From assembly GCA_024401495.1 (NCBI GenBank), contig JAKSKW010000005.1:1-64000 (forward strand): 64,000 nt of DNA, given 5' to 3'. Under the pieces are notes generated by a model, which was not told where the DNA came from, made no database searches, and saw only the letters and a program-made list of their open reading frames with translations. This document shows positions 16,149-23,370 of the stretch, piece by piece; the first letter of the stretch is position 1; each line of letters starts with the position of its first letter. Made by a program: the position numbers and the translations under genes. Origin of the DNA: Paludibacteraceae bacterium. GTDB lineage: Bacteria; Bacteroidota; Bacteroidia; Bacteroidales; Paludibacteraceae.

Positions 16149-17336
16149 TTATTCCCCTTTTCCCTTTATCGTCGCTGCATACGCACTGTTGCACAATCCA
16201 AGGATTGCGGAGATAAAGAACAAGGTCTCGATGCCCAACACTTTCCAGATCCAGCCGCCGAGTAGGGCGATGAAGATGGTGATGAAATGGTTGACGGAGA
16301 TTCCTGTGGAGATGGTTGCTCGCATCTCATTCTTATCGTCGGAGATATCCTGCACGTAGACGTTGGATGCCATCGACGCAAGGGAGATGATGGAGTCGAG
16401 CACATAGTTGACGCAGCAGACGATCATGGCTGTGTGCATGTCGAAAAGGTGGTGGGCATAACCGTAGAAGAAGCATACGATGACAAGAATCAACGTGTCG
16501 CCAATCATAACGGGTTTATAACCAATGCGGTCGATGAGTTTGCCTACCATCGGTGCCAAGGCGAAACATGCTATCGCTGAGATGGCAAAAAGCAGACTGA
16601 TCGTTCCGGCGTCGGCTCCATAGAATAGAATCAATACATATGGGCCGAAGGTGAAGAAAACTTGCTTTCGTGCTCCGTAGAACACCTCAAGCATATAGTA
16701 TTTTGTAAATTTCTTTCTGAAGTAGAATCGACTTTTGTTTTTGTCTGTCTTGCTCTGACCTGTCATTCTCAGACTTACCAGCATTGCCAAAAGCATACAG
16801 ATTGCTGCAGCCATGAATGTTGGCGAGAAGAGTGCGGTGCTTTGTACAAGAGCAAAGGCGACGATGATGACACCATATCCAAAGAGGTTTCCAATCTGAT
16901 AGATGGAGTTCTGATAGCCAAGTGCCTCTCCTCCCTTACCGTCTTTGGAATACTCCAGAGAAAGTGTGTTTTTCATGCCGAGCTGGATATGTTCTCCCGT
17001 CGAATAGAAGAATATTGCAGCGATAACCAACAGTTTGGTAGGCGAGATGAATGCCTGCATCGTCATGCCTATCACCATGATAATCATACCGATCTTATAC
17101 ATTCTCTCTGCCGACGACTTGTAGAATATCGCAAGAATCAGCACCAGTAGCAGACCTGGTAGTTCACGGAAGAATTCAGTCAATCCACGGTCGAATTCCT
17201 CGATCTTCACCACTTCCGCCATGTAGTTGTCGATGACTCCTTTATACAATCCGAATCCGATTGCAGAGAATAGCAATGATAGGAATAGTGCTCTATAATG
17301 TGAATCTTCTTTGAAGATTTGGGATAGTTTGTTCAT
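16149..17336 (-). CDS. Major facilitator superfamily transporter
   Basis: A 395-residue protein with about twelve hydrophobic segments, a cytoplasmic basic loop after the sixth (RMTGQSKTDKNKSRFYFRKK) and a second MFS half beginning with YMLEVFYGARKQVFFTFGPY. The pattern RIGYKPVMIGD resembles the MFS loop motif. Inner membrane; substrate not predictable. It is isolated on the minus strand, with no clear promoter motif seen upstream. Confidence 0.8.
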   Translation of the reverse strand: MNKLSQIFKEDSHYRALFLSLLFSAIGFGLYKGVIDNYMAEVVKIEEFDRGLTEFFRELPGLLLVLILAIFYKSSAERMYKIGMIIMVIGMTMQAFISPTKLLVIAAIFFYSTGEHIQLGMKNTLSLEYSKDGKGGEALGYQNSIYQIGNLFGYGVIIVAFALVQSTALFSPTFMAAAICMLLAMLVSLRMTGQSKTDKNKSRFYFRKKFTKYYMLEVFYGARKQVFFTFGPYVLILFYGADAGTISLLFAISAIACFALAPMVGKLIDRIGYKPVMIGDTLILVIVCFFYGYAHHLFDMHTAMIVCCVNYVLDSIISLASMASNVYVQDISDDKNEMRATISTGISVNHFITIFIALLGGWIWKVLGIETLFFISAILGLCNSAYAATIKGKGE

Positions 17337-17411
17337 TGTGATGTTTTATAATATGGCGGCAGACAATCGTGTGCTTTCCGTACTCGTTTTCCCTTGGCAA
17401 ATGTGCTTCTA

Positions 17412-17861
17412 TCACATTTTTTCGATGTCTTCTTGAAGCATCTCCCAACAGTCTGACTTTATGCAAACTTTGACAGGGTCCGCCCAAATTTCGCATAACT
17501 GTTTTGCACAAAGATCAGTGTGCTTGTCTTCAGATTTCGCTGTTGTGTATAGATAGATACCGTCCTCCTGCTGCACAAGTCTTTTGTAAACTTCTATCTC
17601 AAAACCAGTTTTGTCGCTTAGGAGACTTAGCCTCTCATACAAATCGTCGTCAAACTCAATATGGTTTGTTATTGCCCAGTGGAAGTTCTCTCCGTATGAA
17701 ACACAACCTTTTAGAGATGACTGTGCTTCTGAAATATTATTATAGAACTGCTGCGCTGCTTTTTCTTTTTCTTCTTTTGTCCATCCGTTTTTCTTTGCTT
17801 CTTCTTCCAATCTGTCAGCAAAGATATTTCCTAAATTTAGACTTATTCCATTATCACTCAT
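17412..17861 (-). CDS. Hypothetical protein, 149 residues
   Basis: I do not recognise this family. The product is hydrophilic and acidic, with an N-terminal helix rich in Lys/Glu (RLEEEAKKNGWTKEEKEKA) and no signal peptide or membrane segment. It contains several Cys (GCVSYGENFHW, DLCAKQLCEIW, CIKSDCWEML) without zinc-finger spacing. It lies upstream of the MFS gene and downstream of mnmE on the same strand, separated by 45 bp from mnmE. Compatible with a small cytoplasmic accessory protein. Confidence 0.6.
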   Translation of the reverse strand: MSDNGISLNLGNIFADRLEEEAKKNGWTKEEKEKAAQQFYNNISEAQSSLKGCVSYGENFHWAITNHIEFDDDLYERLSLLSDKTGFEIEVYKRLVQQEDGIYLYTTAKSEDKHTDLCAKQLCEIWADPVKVCIKSDCWEMLQEDIEKM

Positions 17862-17906
17862 ATTACATTCATTTATAATAGTTTGTTTATTCTTTGATTT
17901 GTTAGA

Positions 17907-19355
17907 CTACTTGCCGATGCAAAAATGCGCAAATATATTACCAAGGACTTCATCGGTTGTGATTTCTCCACCTGTGATCGACGCAAGAGCATCGAGAATA
18001 TCGTGGATGTCACGACTGATGAGGTCGCCAGAGAGGTTGGTGTTGAGGCCGTTCTTCACACGGTCGATTCCGGCAAGTGCGTCGCAGAGTGCTGCGTAAT
18101 GACGGGCACTTGTCACGATGACGTCGTTATCTTCGCCAGCAATACTCTCTGCGAATTTAGCCAACGCTGATTCGATTGCCTCCTTGCCGACTCCGTTCTT
18201 TGCTGAGACTGGGATTTTGACAATGTTGTTTGGAAGTTCCATCTTCATCAATTCGTCAATCTTTGATTGATCACAAATGTCGCATTTGTTGAAAAGCAAT
18301 AATGTTGGTTTTTCCGTAGAGACGGGGCATGCCCCGTCTTCAACGATACGGCAAGCAAAGACGGGGCGTGCCCCGTCTCTACGGATATCGATTTTTTTTG
18401 CGTCGACGATGAAAATCACGATATCTGCCTGCTCCATCATCTTATACGAGCGTTGGATACCAAGGTTTTCGATGGCATCATCGGTGTTGCGGATACCTGC
18501 TGTGTCGATCAAACGGAGTGTATAGCCGTCGACCTGCAAAGTGTCTTCGATAGTGTCACGTGTTGTGCCGTGGATATCGCTGACGATGGCTCTCTCCTCA
18601 CCAAGAAGCAGGTTAAGCAATGTTGATTTTCCGACATTCGTCTCGCCGACGATTGCCACTGGAATACCATTCTTGATGGCGTTGCCTGCTTTGAATGAGT
18701 TGGCTAACTTGCTGACTCTCTGCTCTATGGCGTCGATAAGCTCACGTAGCTTGGCTCTGTCGGCAAACTCCACGTCTTCTTCGCTGAAATCCAATTCAAG
18801 CTCGATAAGCGACACAAATTCAAGCAACGACATTCGTAGTTGCATCAACTCGTTGGAGAAGCCTCCCTTCATCTGCTTCACAGCGATGTGATGGGCTTTT
18901 GCCGAAGTCGACGCAATTAGATCTGCCACGGCTTCTGCCTGCGACAAATCCATTCTGCCGTTAAGGTATGCACGTTGAGTGAACTCTCCGTGTCCAGCCA
19001 TCTTGCAGCCTTTGCGGAGTAGCAACTCTATGATTCTCTTTTGAATATAGATAGATCCGTGGCATGAGATCTCGATAGTGTCTTCACCAGTGTAGGATTT
19101 CCCATCCTTGAAGATGGCGCACACCACATCGTCGATGGTTTCATCTCCGTCGACAATAACACCATATTTAAGCACATGGGTAGGGCTCGATTTCAATATG
19201 TCAGTAGAGACGTGGCACGCCACGTCTTTACGATATGATGAAAAAATCCCGTCGACGATACTGATTGCATCCGGACCAGACACTCTGATCACTGCAATTC
19301 CACCGACGCCGGCAGCTGTGCTTATGGCGCAAATCGTGCTGTCTCTATCTATCAT
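17907..19355 (-). CDS. mnmE: tRNA modification GTPase MnmE carrying two palindrome-encoded peptide segments
   Basis: With MnmG it installs the aminomethyl-type modification on wobble U34. The protein has the N-terminal tetrahydrofolate-binding domain (TICAISTAAGVGGIAVIRVSG), the helical domain, a G domain with GETNVGKST (P-loop), DTAGIR (G3) and NKCD (G4), and ends in the conserved FCIGK. At 482 residues it is longer than E. coli MnmE (454). Two segments, RKDVACHVST in the N-terminal domain and RRDGARPVFACRIVEDGACP between G3 and G4, are direct translations of the dispersed GC-rich palindromes at 19204-19231 and 18316-18382. All catalytic motifs are intact, so the enzyme is presumably functional. 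Confidence 0.95.
   Translation of the reverse strand: MIDRDSTICAISTAAGVGGIAVIRVSGPDAISIVDGIFSSYRKDVACHVSTDILKSSPTHVLKYGVIVDGDETIDDVVCAIFKDGKSYTGEDTIEISCHGSIYIQKRIIELLLRKGCKMAGHGEFTQRAYLNGRMDLSQAEAVADLIASTSAKAHHIAVKQMKGGFSNELMQLRMSLLEFVSLIELELDFSEEDVEFADRAKLRELIDAIEQRVSKLANSFKAGNAIKNGIPVAIVGETNVGKSTLLNLLLGEERAIVSDIHGTTRDTIEDTLQVDGYTLRLIDTAGIRNTDDAIENLGIQRSYKMMEQADIVIFIVDAKKIDIRRDGARPVFACRIVEDGACPVSTEKPTLLLFNKCDICDQSKIDELMKMELPNNIVKIPVSAKNGVGKEAIESALAKFAESIAGEDNDVIVTSARHYAALCDALAGIDRVKNGLNTNLSGDLISRDIHDILDALASITGGEITTDEVLGNIFAHFCIGK
18316..18382 (+). repeat. Bipartite GC-rich palindromic element inside mnmE
   Basis: Two palindromes face each other: GTAGAGACGGGGCATGCCCC at the left end and GGGGCGTGCCCCGTCTCTAC at the right, separated by about 16 bp. 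The same bipartite arrangement occurs intergenically at 34086-34145. Here it keeps the mnmE frame open and encodes about 24 residues in the variable loop before the NKCD motif. Confidence 0.85.
19204..19231 (+). repeat. Single palindromic element inside mnmE
   Basis: Near-perfect 28-bp palindrome starting GTAGAGACGTGGCACGCC, a sequence variant (ACGTGGC instead of ACGGGGC) of the dispersed family. It is translated as RKDVACHVST within the N-terminal domain of MnmE. Confidence 0.8.
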
Positions 19356-19444
19356 TTGGGTTAATGGTTAGTAGTTAATAGTTAGCGGTTGACTGTTAAT
19401 GAATTGCCTTAGACAATCAACTATTAATTATTCACTATTAATTA
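19356..19444. other. AT-rich intergenic stretch with TTAATAGTTA-type inverted words
   Basis: The 89-bp gap between fmt and mnmE is dominated by short words such as GGTTAGTAGTTAATAG and their complements (CTATTAATTA). It can fold weakly but has no clear terminator T-run on either strand. Confidence 0.4.
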
Positions 19445-20416
19445 TTAATTAAGTTTGTATTCTGCGTCAAAACGGAATCCACGTAGGAAATCCTCGATTG
19501 GTAGGCGTTTTTTGCCTGGCACCTGGATCTGCAAAAGGTGTAGATAACCGTCAGCAGTTGCCACCTTCAAGAATTTCTTTCCGTCAGTCACAAGTGTGCC
19601 AGGCTCTGCATTATGAGCACAGATCTCCTTCTTTGTCTCGTAGATCTTCATCTGCATCTCCTCTTTGCCTTCAGCCACAAGGTTTGCCCAAGCAGCAGGG
19701 TATGGAGAAAGACCACGCACAAGGTTGTGGATATTCTCAGTTGGATTATTGAAGTCCAAATGACAAGTCTCTTTGAAGATTTTTGGAGCAGGTTTCAATT
19801 CTGATTCGGAAGCATAAAGCTCCTCCTGTGGTTTGGGGGCAATCGTGCCAGCGATGATATTCTTTACAGTGTCAAGCACAAGATCACCACCCATGATCAT
19901 CAACTTATCATGGATTGTTCCGACGTTATCTTCCTCATTGATAGCGATTTTCTCCTGCTGGATAATTTTGCCAGTATCGATTTCGTGAGTTAAGAAGAAA
20001 GTAGTGATACCTGTTTCTGTCTCACCGTTGATCACAGCCCAGTTGAGAGGAGCAGCACCACGATACTGAGGAAGAAGTGAACCGTGAAGGTTGAATGTGC
20101 CAAGACGAGGCATAGCCCACACCACCTCTGGAAGCATACGGAATGCCACCACGATGAAAAGGTCTGCGTTGAGAGAACGGAGCTCATTAACAAACTCCTC
20201 AGCCTTCAACTTCTCTGGCTGCATCACATGTAGATTGTTGTCGACGGCATACTGCTTCACCGGAGAGAATTGTAGTTTGTGGCCACGACCAGCTGGTTTG
20301 TCTGGCATAGTCACGACTCCTACAACATTATAATTATCTTCCACCAGACGCTTCAACGGTTCAACCGCGAAGTCGGGTGTGCCCATATATACGATTTTAA
20401 GATCTTCCTTATTCAT
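19445..20416 (-). CDS. fmt: Methionyl-tRNA formyltransferase
   Basis: Formylates initiator Met-tRNA using 10-formyl-tetrahydrofolate. Start chosen at the ATG 20414-20416 (MNKEDLKIVYMGTPDFAV), giving 323 residues; the upstream frame to 20464 overlaps the nadK coding region. Typical Fmt elements: the N-terminal nucleotide-type fold with MGTPDFAV, the hallmark FNLHGSLLPQYRGAAPLNWA, ETGITTFFLTHEIDTG, and the C-terminal OB-like domain. It lies 20 bp downstream of nadK and is probably co-transcribed. Confidence 0.95.
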   Translation of the reverse strand: MNKEDLKIVYMGTPDFAVEPLKRLVEDNYNVVGVVTMPDKPAGRGHKLQFSPVKQYAVDNNLHVMQPEKLKAEEFVNELRSLNADLFIVVAFRMLPEVVWAMPRLGTFNLHGSLLPQYRGAAPLNWAVINGETETGITTFFLTHEIDTGKIIQQEKIAINEEDNVGTIHDKLMIMGGDLVLDTVKNIIAGTIAPKPQEELYASESELKPAPKIFKETCHLDFNNPTENIHNLVRGLSPYPAAWANLVAEGKEEMQMKIYETKKEICAHNAEPGTLVTDGKKFLKVATADGYLHLLQIQVPGKKRLPIEDFLRGFRFDAEYKLN

Positions 20417-20436
20417 AATTGCCCAAATATTTTCGT

Positions 20437-21315
20437 TTAATATTTTCTCTGGTCCGATCCCCAATTCAATTTCTCACGAATTGTAGTGTAGAAAGAGTGG
20501 TTGTGAAGACGGATGGTCTTCATATAGAAATCGGCTTTTCTCACCTTCAGACGGATGTCCTCTGGGAAAACTTCACTTCTGCCGTCGAGAGAGATCAGGA
20601 ACTGACCGTTGCGGCTCTCCACGCTTAGCTCCATTTCGCAATCGTCCGTCACTACAAGTGGACGGATGCTAAGACTGTGTGGAGCGACGGGGGTGATGAT
20701 GAAATTAGATGCGTTTGGCACCACGATTGGTCCGCCGACGCTCATTGCATAAGCTGTGGAACCAGTTGCGGTGGCGATGATAAGACCGTCTGCCTGATAC
20801 TTAGTCACAAACTCACCGTTGATATATGTGTTGATTGCGATCATTGAAGAAGTGTCCTGCTTCAAGATGGCAATTTCGTTGATTGCGTAGTTGAATTTTG
20901 AAAACGTCTTGCCGTCGGTAGAAAGTTTGAGCAATGGACGGTCCTCCACCTTATAGTTGCCCGACGCGATAGCCTCCACTGCCTTAGTGATTTCCTTTTC
21001 ACCGTCGACATCGGCCAAGAAACCAAGGCGGCCGGCATTGATACCAAGCAAAGGAATCTCCTGACGTGCAATTTTGGCAACGGAACGGATGAATGTACCG
21101 TCACCGCCAACGCTAAATGCGACGTCGGCATCTATCTCCTTACATTCAGAGAACGTTGTGATATCCTGAGTATTGACGCCATTTCTGTCGAGAAATTCCA
21201 AGAAATAGGGTTCGCAAGAGATTGCCACATTTCTTTTCTTCAACTCAAGGATGAGTTTGGCAGAGTAGATGGCTACCTCCTCACGGTTGACATTTCCAAA
21301 AATTGCTACTTTCAT
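20437..21315 (-). CDS. nadK: NAD kinase
   Basis: Phosphorylates NAD to NADP. The 292-residue protein has the NadK motifs SVGGDGTFIRSV (GGDG, near residue 70), INAGRLGFLADV, the NE-containing YAINEIAI and the glycine-rich TGSTAYAMSVGGPIV segment. Full-length for the family. Start MKVAIFGNVN follows a short upstream region carrying the TAACGTTGACG repeat motif (21323-21348). Operon with fmt downstream. Confidence 0.95.
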   Translation of the reverse strand: MKVAIFGNVNREEVAIYSAKLILELKKRNVAISCEPYFLEFLDRNGVNTQDITTFSECKEIDADVAFSVGGDGTFIRSVAKIARQEIPLLGINAGRLGFLADVDGEKEITKAVEAIASGNYKVEDRPLLKLSTDGKTFSKFNYAINEIAILKQDTSSMIAINTYINGEFVTKYQADGLIIATATGSTAYAMSVGGPIVVPNASNFIITPVAPHSLSIRPLVVTDDCEMELSVESRNGQFLISLDGRSEVFPEDIRLKVRKADFYMKTIRLHNHSFYTTIREKLNWGSDQRKY

Positions 21316-21322
21316 ATTTCTG

Positions 21323-21348
21323 TAACGTTGACGTTAACCTTAACGTTA
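21323..21348 (+). repeat. TAACGTTGACG motif copy upstream of nadK
   Basis: TAACGTTGACGTTAACC followed by TTAACGTTA. Related copies occur at 29878-29888, 51964-51985 and 62362-62384, where the TAA is the stop codon of a gene. Here it is not at a stop codon. Confidence 0.6.
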
Positions 21349-21371
21349 GGGTGATGAAAAAAGATAAAATT

Positions 21372-21405
21372 AAAAAAGGACACTCACCAAAAATGGTAAA
21401 TGTCC
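21372..21405 (-). terminator. Rho-independent terminator of rpmE2
   Basis: On the minus strand a stem (GGACA paired with TGTCC, extended by imperfect pairs around TTTACCA and GGTGA) is followed by a run of six T. It lies 29 bp after the rpmE2 stop. Confidence 0.75.
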
Positions 21406-21433
21406 CTTATGCTGTATAAAGACAAGTCCTTTA

Positions 21434-21685
21434 TTACTTCTTACGGTTACCGTACTTGCTAAGGAACTTATCAACACGTCCAGCTGTGTCAACCATCTTC
21501 TTAACACCTGTGTAGAATGGGTGAGAAGAGCTAGAGATTTCAAGCTTTACCAATGGAAGAGTCTCACCTTCGATCTCGATAGTGTCCTTTGTAGCCACTG
21601 TAGAGCGTGAAACAAACATATCGCCATTAGACATGTCCTTGAATACTACAGGACGGTATGACTCTGGATGAATATCTTTCTTCAT
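21434..21685 (-). CDS. rpmE2: Ribosomal protein L31 type B
   Basis: An 83-residue basic protein beginning [20 protein letters not shown] and containing [12 protein letters not shown], diagnostic of L31 type B. It lacks the four zinc-binding Cys of type A L31, as expected for the zinc-independent form. Single gene with its own predicted -7 element at 21750-21757 and terminator at 21372-21405. Confidence 0.97.
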   Translation of the reverse strand: MKKDIHPESYRPVVFKDMSNGDMFVSRSTVATKDTIEIEGETLPLVKLEISSSSHPFYTGVKKMVDTAGRVDKFLSKYGNRKK

Positions 21686-21749
21686 TTTATTTGAATTTTA
21701 ATTTTTTTACTATTTCACTTAATTTGGTAACTTATGTGCAATGCGGGTG

Positions 21750-21757
21750 CAAAATTA
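21750..21757 (-). promoter_or_regulatory. Predicted -7 element for rpmE2 (TAATTTTG)
   Basis: Minus-strand TAATTTTG about 65 bp upstream of the rpmE2 ATG, a TANNTTTG match. The leader of about 60 nt shows no strong hairpin. Confidence 0.5.
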
Positions 21758-21840
21758 AGAATTGTTTTCATTTAATAAAAATGTTTGTTGCTTTTTTTGC
21801 CAAAATAATGTGCTTTGTTGATAAAAAAAGCGGATTTTCT

Positions 21841-21848
21841 TATTTTTG
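21841..21848 (+). promoter_or_regulatory. Predicted -7 element for the cyclophilin gene (TATTTTTG)
   Basis: Plus-strand TATTTTTG 63 bp upstream of the ATG at 21911, with a TTTG at 21814-21817 (spacing 23 bp, a little long). Confidence 0.45.
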
Positions 21849-21910
21849 TAATCGGTAAGACGGAATGGCTCAATCCGTCGTCGCCAACAATCTGTATTTA
21901 TAATTTTTGA

Positions 21911-22732
21911 ATGAACGAAATGAGAAAGAAACTAATATTATTCATCGCCATGTTTATGGCAAGCATTATGGGAATGGAAGCAAAAGAAAAAGAGAACTTG
22001 GTAAAGATTGAGTGTGAGTACGGAACAATGGTTGTTCGTCTATACGACGACACTCCTCAGCACCGTGACAATTTCTTGAAACTTGTGAAGGAGGGATTCT
22101 ACAACGATTTGTTGTTCCACCGTGTGATTAAGGATTTTATGGTGCAGGGTGGTGACCCAGATTCAAAGGGTGCTCCTGCAGGTAAGCAGCTTGGTGCTGG
22201 CGACGTGGGTTACACAGTGCCTGCTGAGTTCGTTTATCCTACTCACTATCATAAGAAGGGTGCTCTTGCCGCTGCACGCCAGGGTGATCAGGTTAATCCA
22301 GAGAAGAGATCTTCAGGTTGCCAGTTCTACATCGTTCAGGGTAAGAAGTACAACGAGAATGAGTTGACTCAGATGGAGCGCGCTCTTGGCCAGAAGGCTA
22401 TGCAGGCAAGATTTGATCAGTTGGTTCAGGAAAACAAGGATTCTATCCGCTCAATGCGTTTGAACCGTGACCAGGCTGGCCTACAGGCTCTTCAGGATCA
22501 GTTGATCAAGACTGTCAACGATGAGTTTAAGGACAAACAGAGCGTGAAGATGCCAGAGCAGATGAAGAAGGATTACATGGAGATCGGTGGTACTCCATTC
22601 CTTGACAACGAGTACACTGTCTTCGGTGAGGTTGTTGAAGGTCTTGATGTGATCGACAAGATTGCTGCTGTTGAGACTAATCCTGGTGATCGTCCAAAGA
22701 ACGATATCAAGATGAAGGTTAAAATGAAATAA
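21911..22732 (+). CDS. Exported cyclophilin-type peptidyl-prolyl isomerase
   Basis: A 273-residue protein with a signal peptide (second ATG at 21920, MRKKLILFIAMFMASIMG, is an equally good start). The cyclophilin fold shows FLKLVKEGFYNDLLFHRVIK, FMVQGGDPDSKG, SSGCQFYIVQG and YTVFGEVVEGLDVIDKIAAV. A helical insertion of about 75 residues (about 145-220, with MERALGQKAMQARFDQLV) interrupts the domain, a feature of Bacteroidetes periplasmic members. It catalyses proline isomerisation in envelope protein folding. Monocistronic, with a terminator right after the stop. Confidence 0.92.
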   Translation: MNEMRKKLILFIAMFMASIMGMEAKEKENLVKIECEYGTMVVRLYDDTPQHRDNFLKLVKEGFYNDLLFHRVIKDFMVQGGDPDSKGAPAGKQLGAGDVGYTVPAEFVYPTHYHKKGALAAARQGDQVNPEKRSSGCQFYIVQGKKYNENELTQMERALGQKAMQARFDQLVQENKDSIRSMRLNRDQAGLQALQDQLIKTVNDEFKDKQSVKMPEQMKKDYMEIGGTPFLDNEYTVFGEVVEGLDVIDKIAAVETNPGDRPKNDIKMKVKMK

Positions 22733-22747
22733 AAATTATAAATGCTA

Positions 22748-22785
22748 AATGCGGAATGCTGAATTATAGCGTTCCGCATTTTTTT
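22748..22785 (+). terminator. Terminator after the cyclophilin gene
   Basis: Stem AATGCGGAA (22748-22756) with TTCCGCATT (22772-22780) followed by a T-rich tract. The AATGCGGAATGC word recurs in other hairpins of the window (30885-30919). Confidence 0.75.
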
Positions 22786-22794
22786 ATTTTAAAT

Positions 22795-23280
22795 TTAGCA
22801 TTTAGCATTTATTTCAAAGTCTCCGTCTTTCATTTTCCCATAAAACAGATAATCGAAGGGTTCGTCTTCCGTCGGCATGATTAGATCTTTGGCACGAGCC
22901 TCGACACCTTTGTCGGGAATCCTTGCGTCGCCTTCCCTTTGAGCGTTTCTTTTCATGCAATCTTTGAGGATGCTCTCCATAAACAGACCTACAACCATAT
23001 AACCGTTTTTCTCGGCGAGCTGGAAGTATTTCTCTCTTTCTTCCGGAGAAACGTTGGTGTTGTCGACGACGATATCCTCTTCTGAGATAAACAGAGCGTG
23101 AAGCATCGCGTCTTCTCTTTCTCTGGTGCGTAGGTTGTCGAGATTGATACGTGAGAAATCCTGCAAGTGACGGGCTACAAATGTGCTTTTGCCCGACGCT
23201 GGAATCCCCATCATGATTATTAGGATTGGACAACCGTCGGCTTCCTGTCTAATGTGATCTGTAAATTCTTTTGGTATCAT
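22795..23280 (-). CDS. P-loop kinase-like ATPase (AAA_33, polynucleotide-kinase-like)
   Basis: A 161-residue protein with Walker A MGIPASGKST near residue 25, followed by the pattern VVDNTNVSPEEREKYFQLA and the Arg-rich lid (CMKRNAQREGDARIPDKGVE), typical of the small zeta-toxin/polynucleotide 5'-kinase-like ATPases (AAA_33). Such proteins phosphorylate nucleic acid ends or small molecules; the substrate here is unknown. Its promoter -7 element (23300-23307) overlaps the terminator T-run of the upstream CotH gene. Confidence 0.8.
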   Translation of the reverse strand: MIPKEFTDHIRQEADGCPILIIMMGIPASGKSTFVARHLQDFSRINLDNLRTREREDAMLHALFISEEDIVVDNTNVSPEEREKYFQLAEKNGYMVVGLFMESILKDCMKRNAQREGDARIPDKGVEARAKDLIMPTEDEPFDYLFYGKMKDGDFEINAKC

Positions 23281-23299
23281 GATTGCCTTTTATCTGACG

Positions 23300-23307
23300 C
23301 AAATATA
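23300..23307 (-). promoter_or_regulatory. Predicted -7 element for the P-loop kinase gene (TATATTTG)
   Basis: Minus-strand TATATTTG about 20 bp upstream of the ATG at 23280. It lies immediately downstream of the CotH-gene terminator. Confidence 0.45.
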
Positions 23308-23308
23308 C

Positions 23309-23342
23309 AAAAAAACTGCGGTGACGAACCTTCGCCACCGCA
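23309..23342 (-). terminator. Terminator of the CotH/lamin-tail gene
   Basis: On the minus strand, stem TGCGGTGGCGAAGG / CGTCACCGCA (one mismatch) followed by T-run. It begins 29 bp after the stop of the 23371 gene. Confidence 0.75.
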
Positions 23343-23370
23343 ATCTAATTAATTGGATATATGAGAGAAA

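Noticed and set aside
20417..20464. Extended start of fmt
   Set aside because: The added residues (MGIGPEKILNENI) come from the end of nadK; the conserved Fmt N-terminus begins at MNKEDLKIVYMG.
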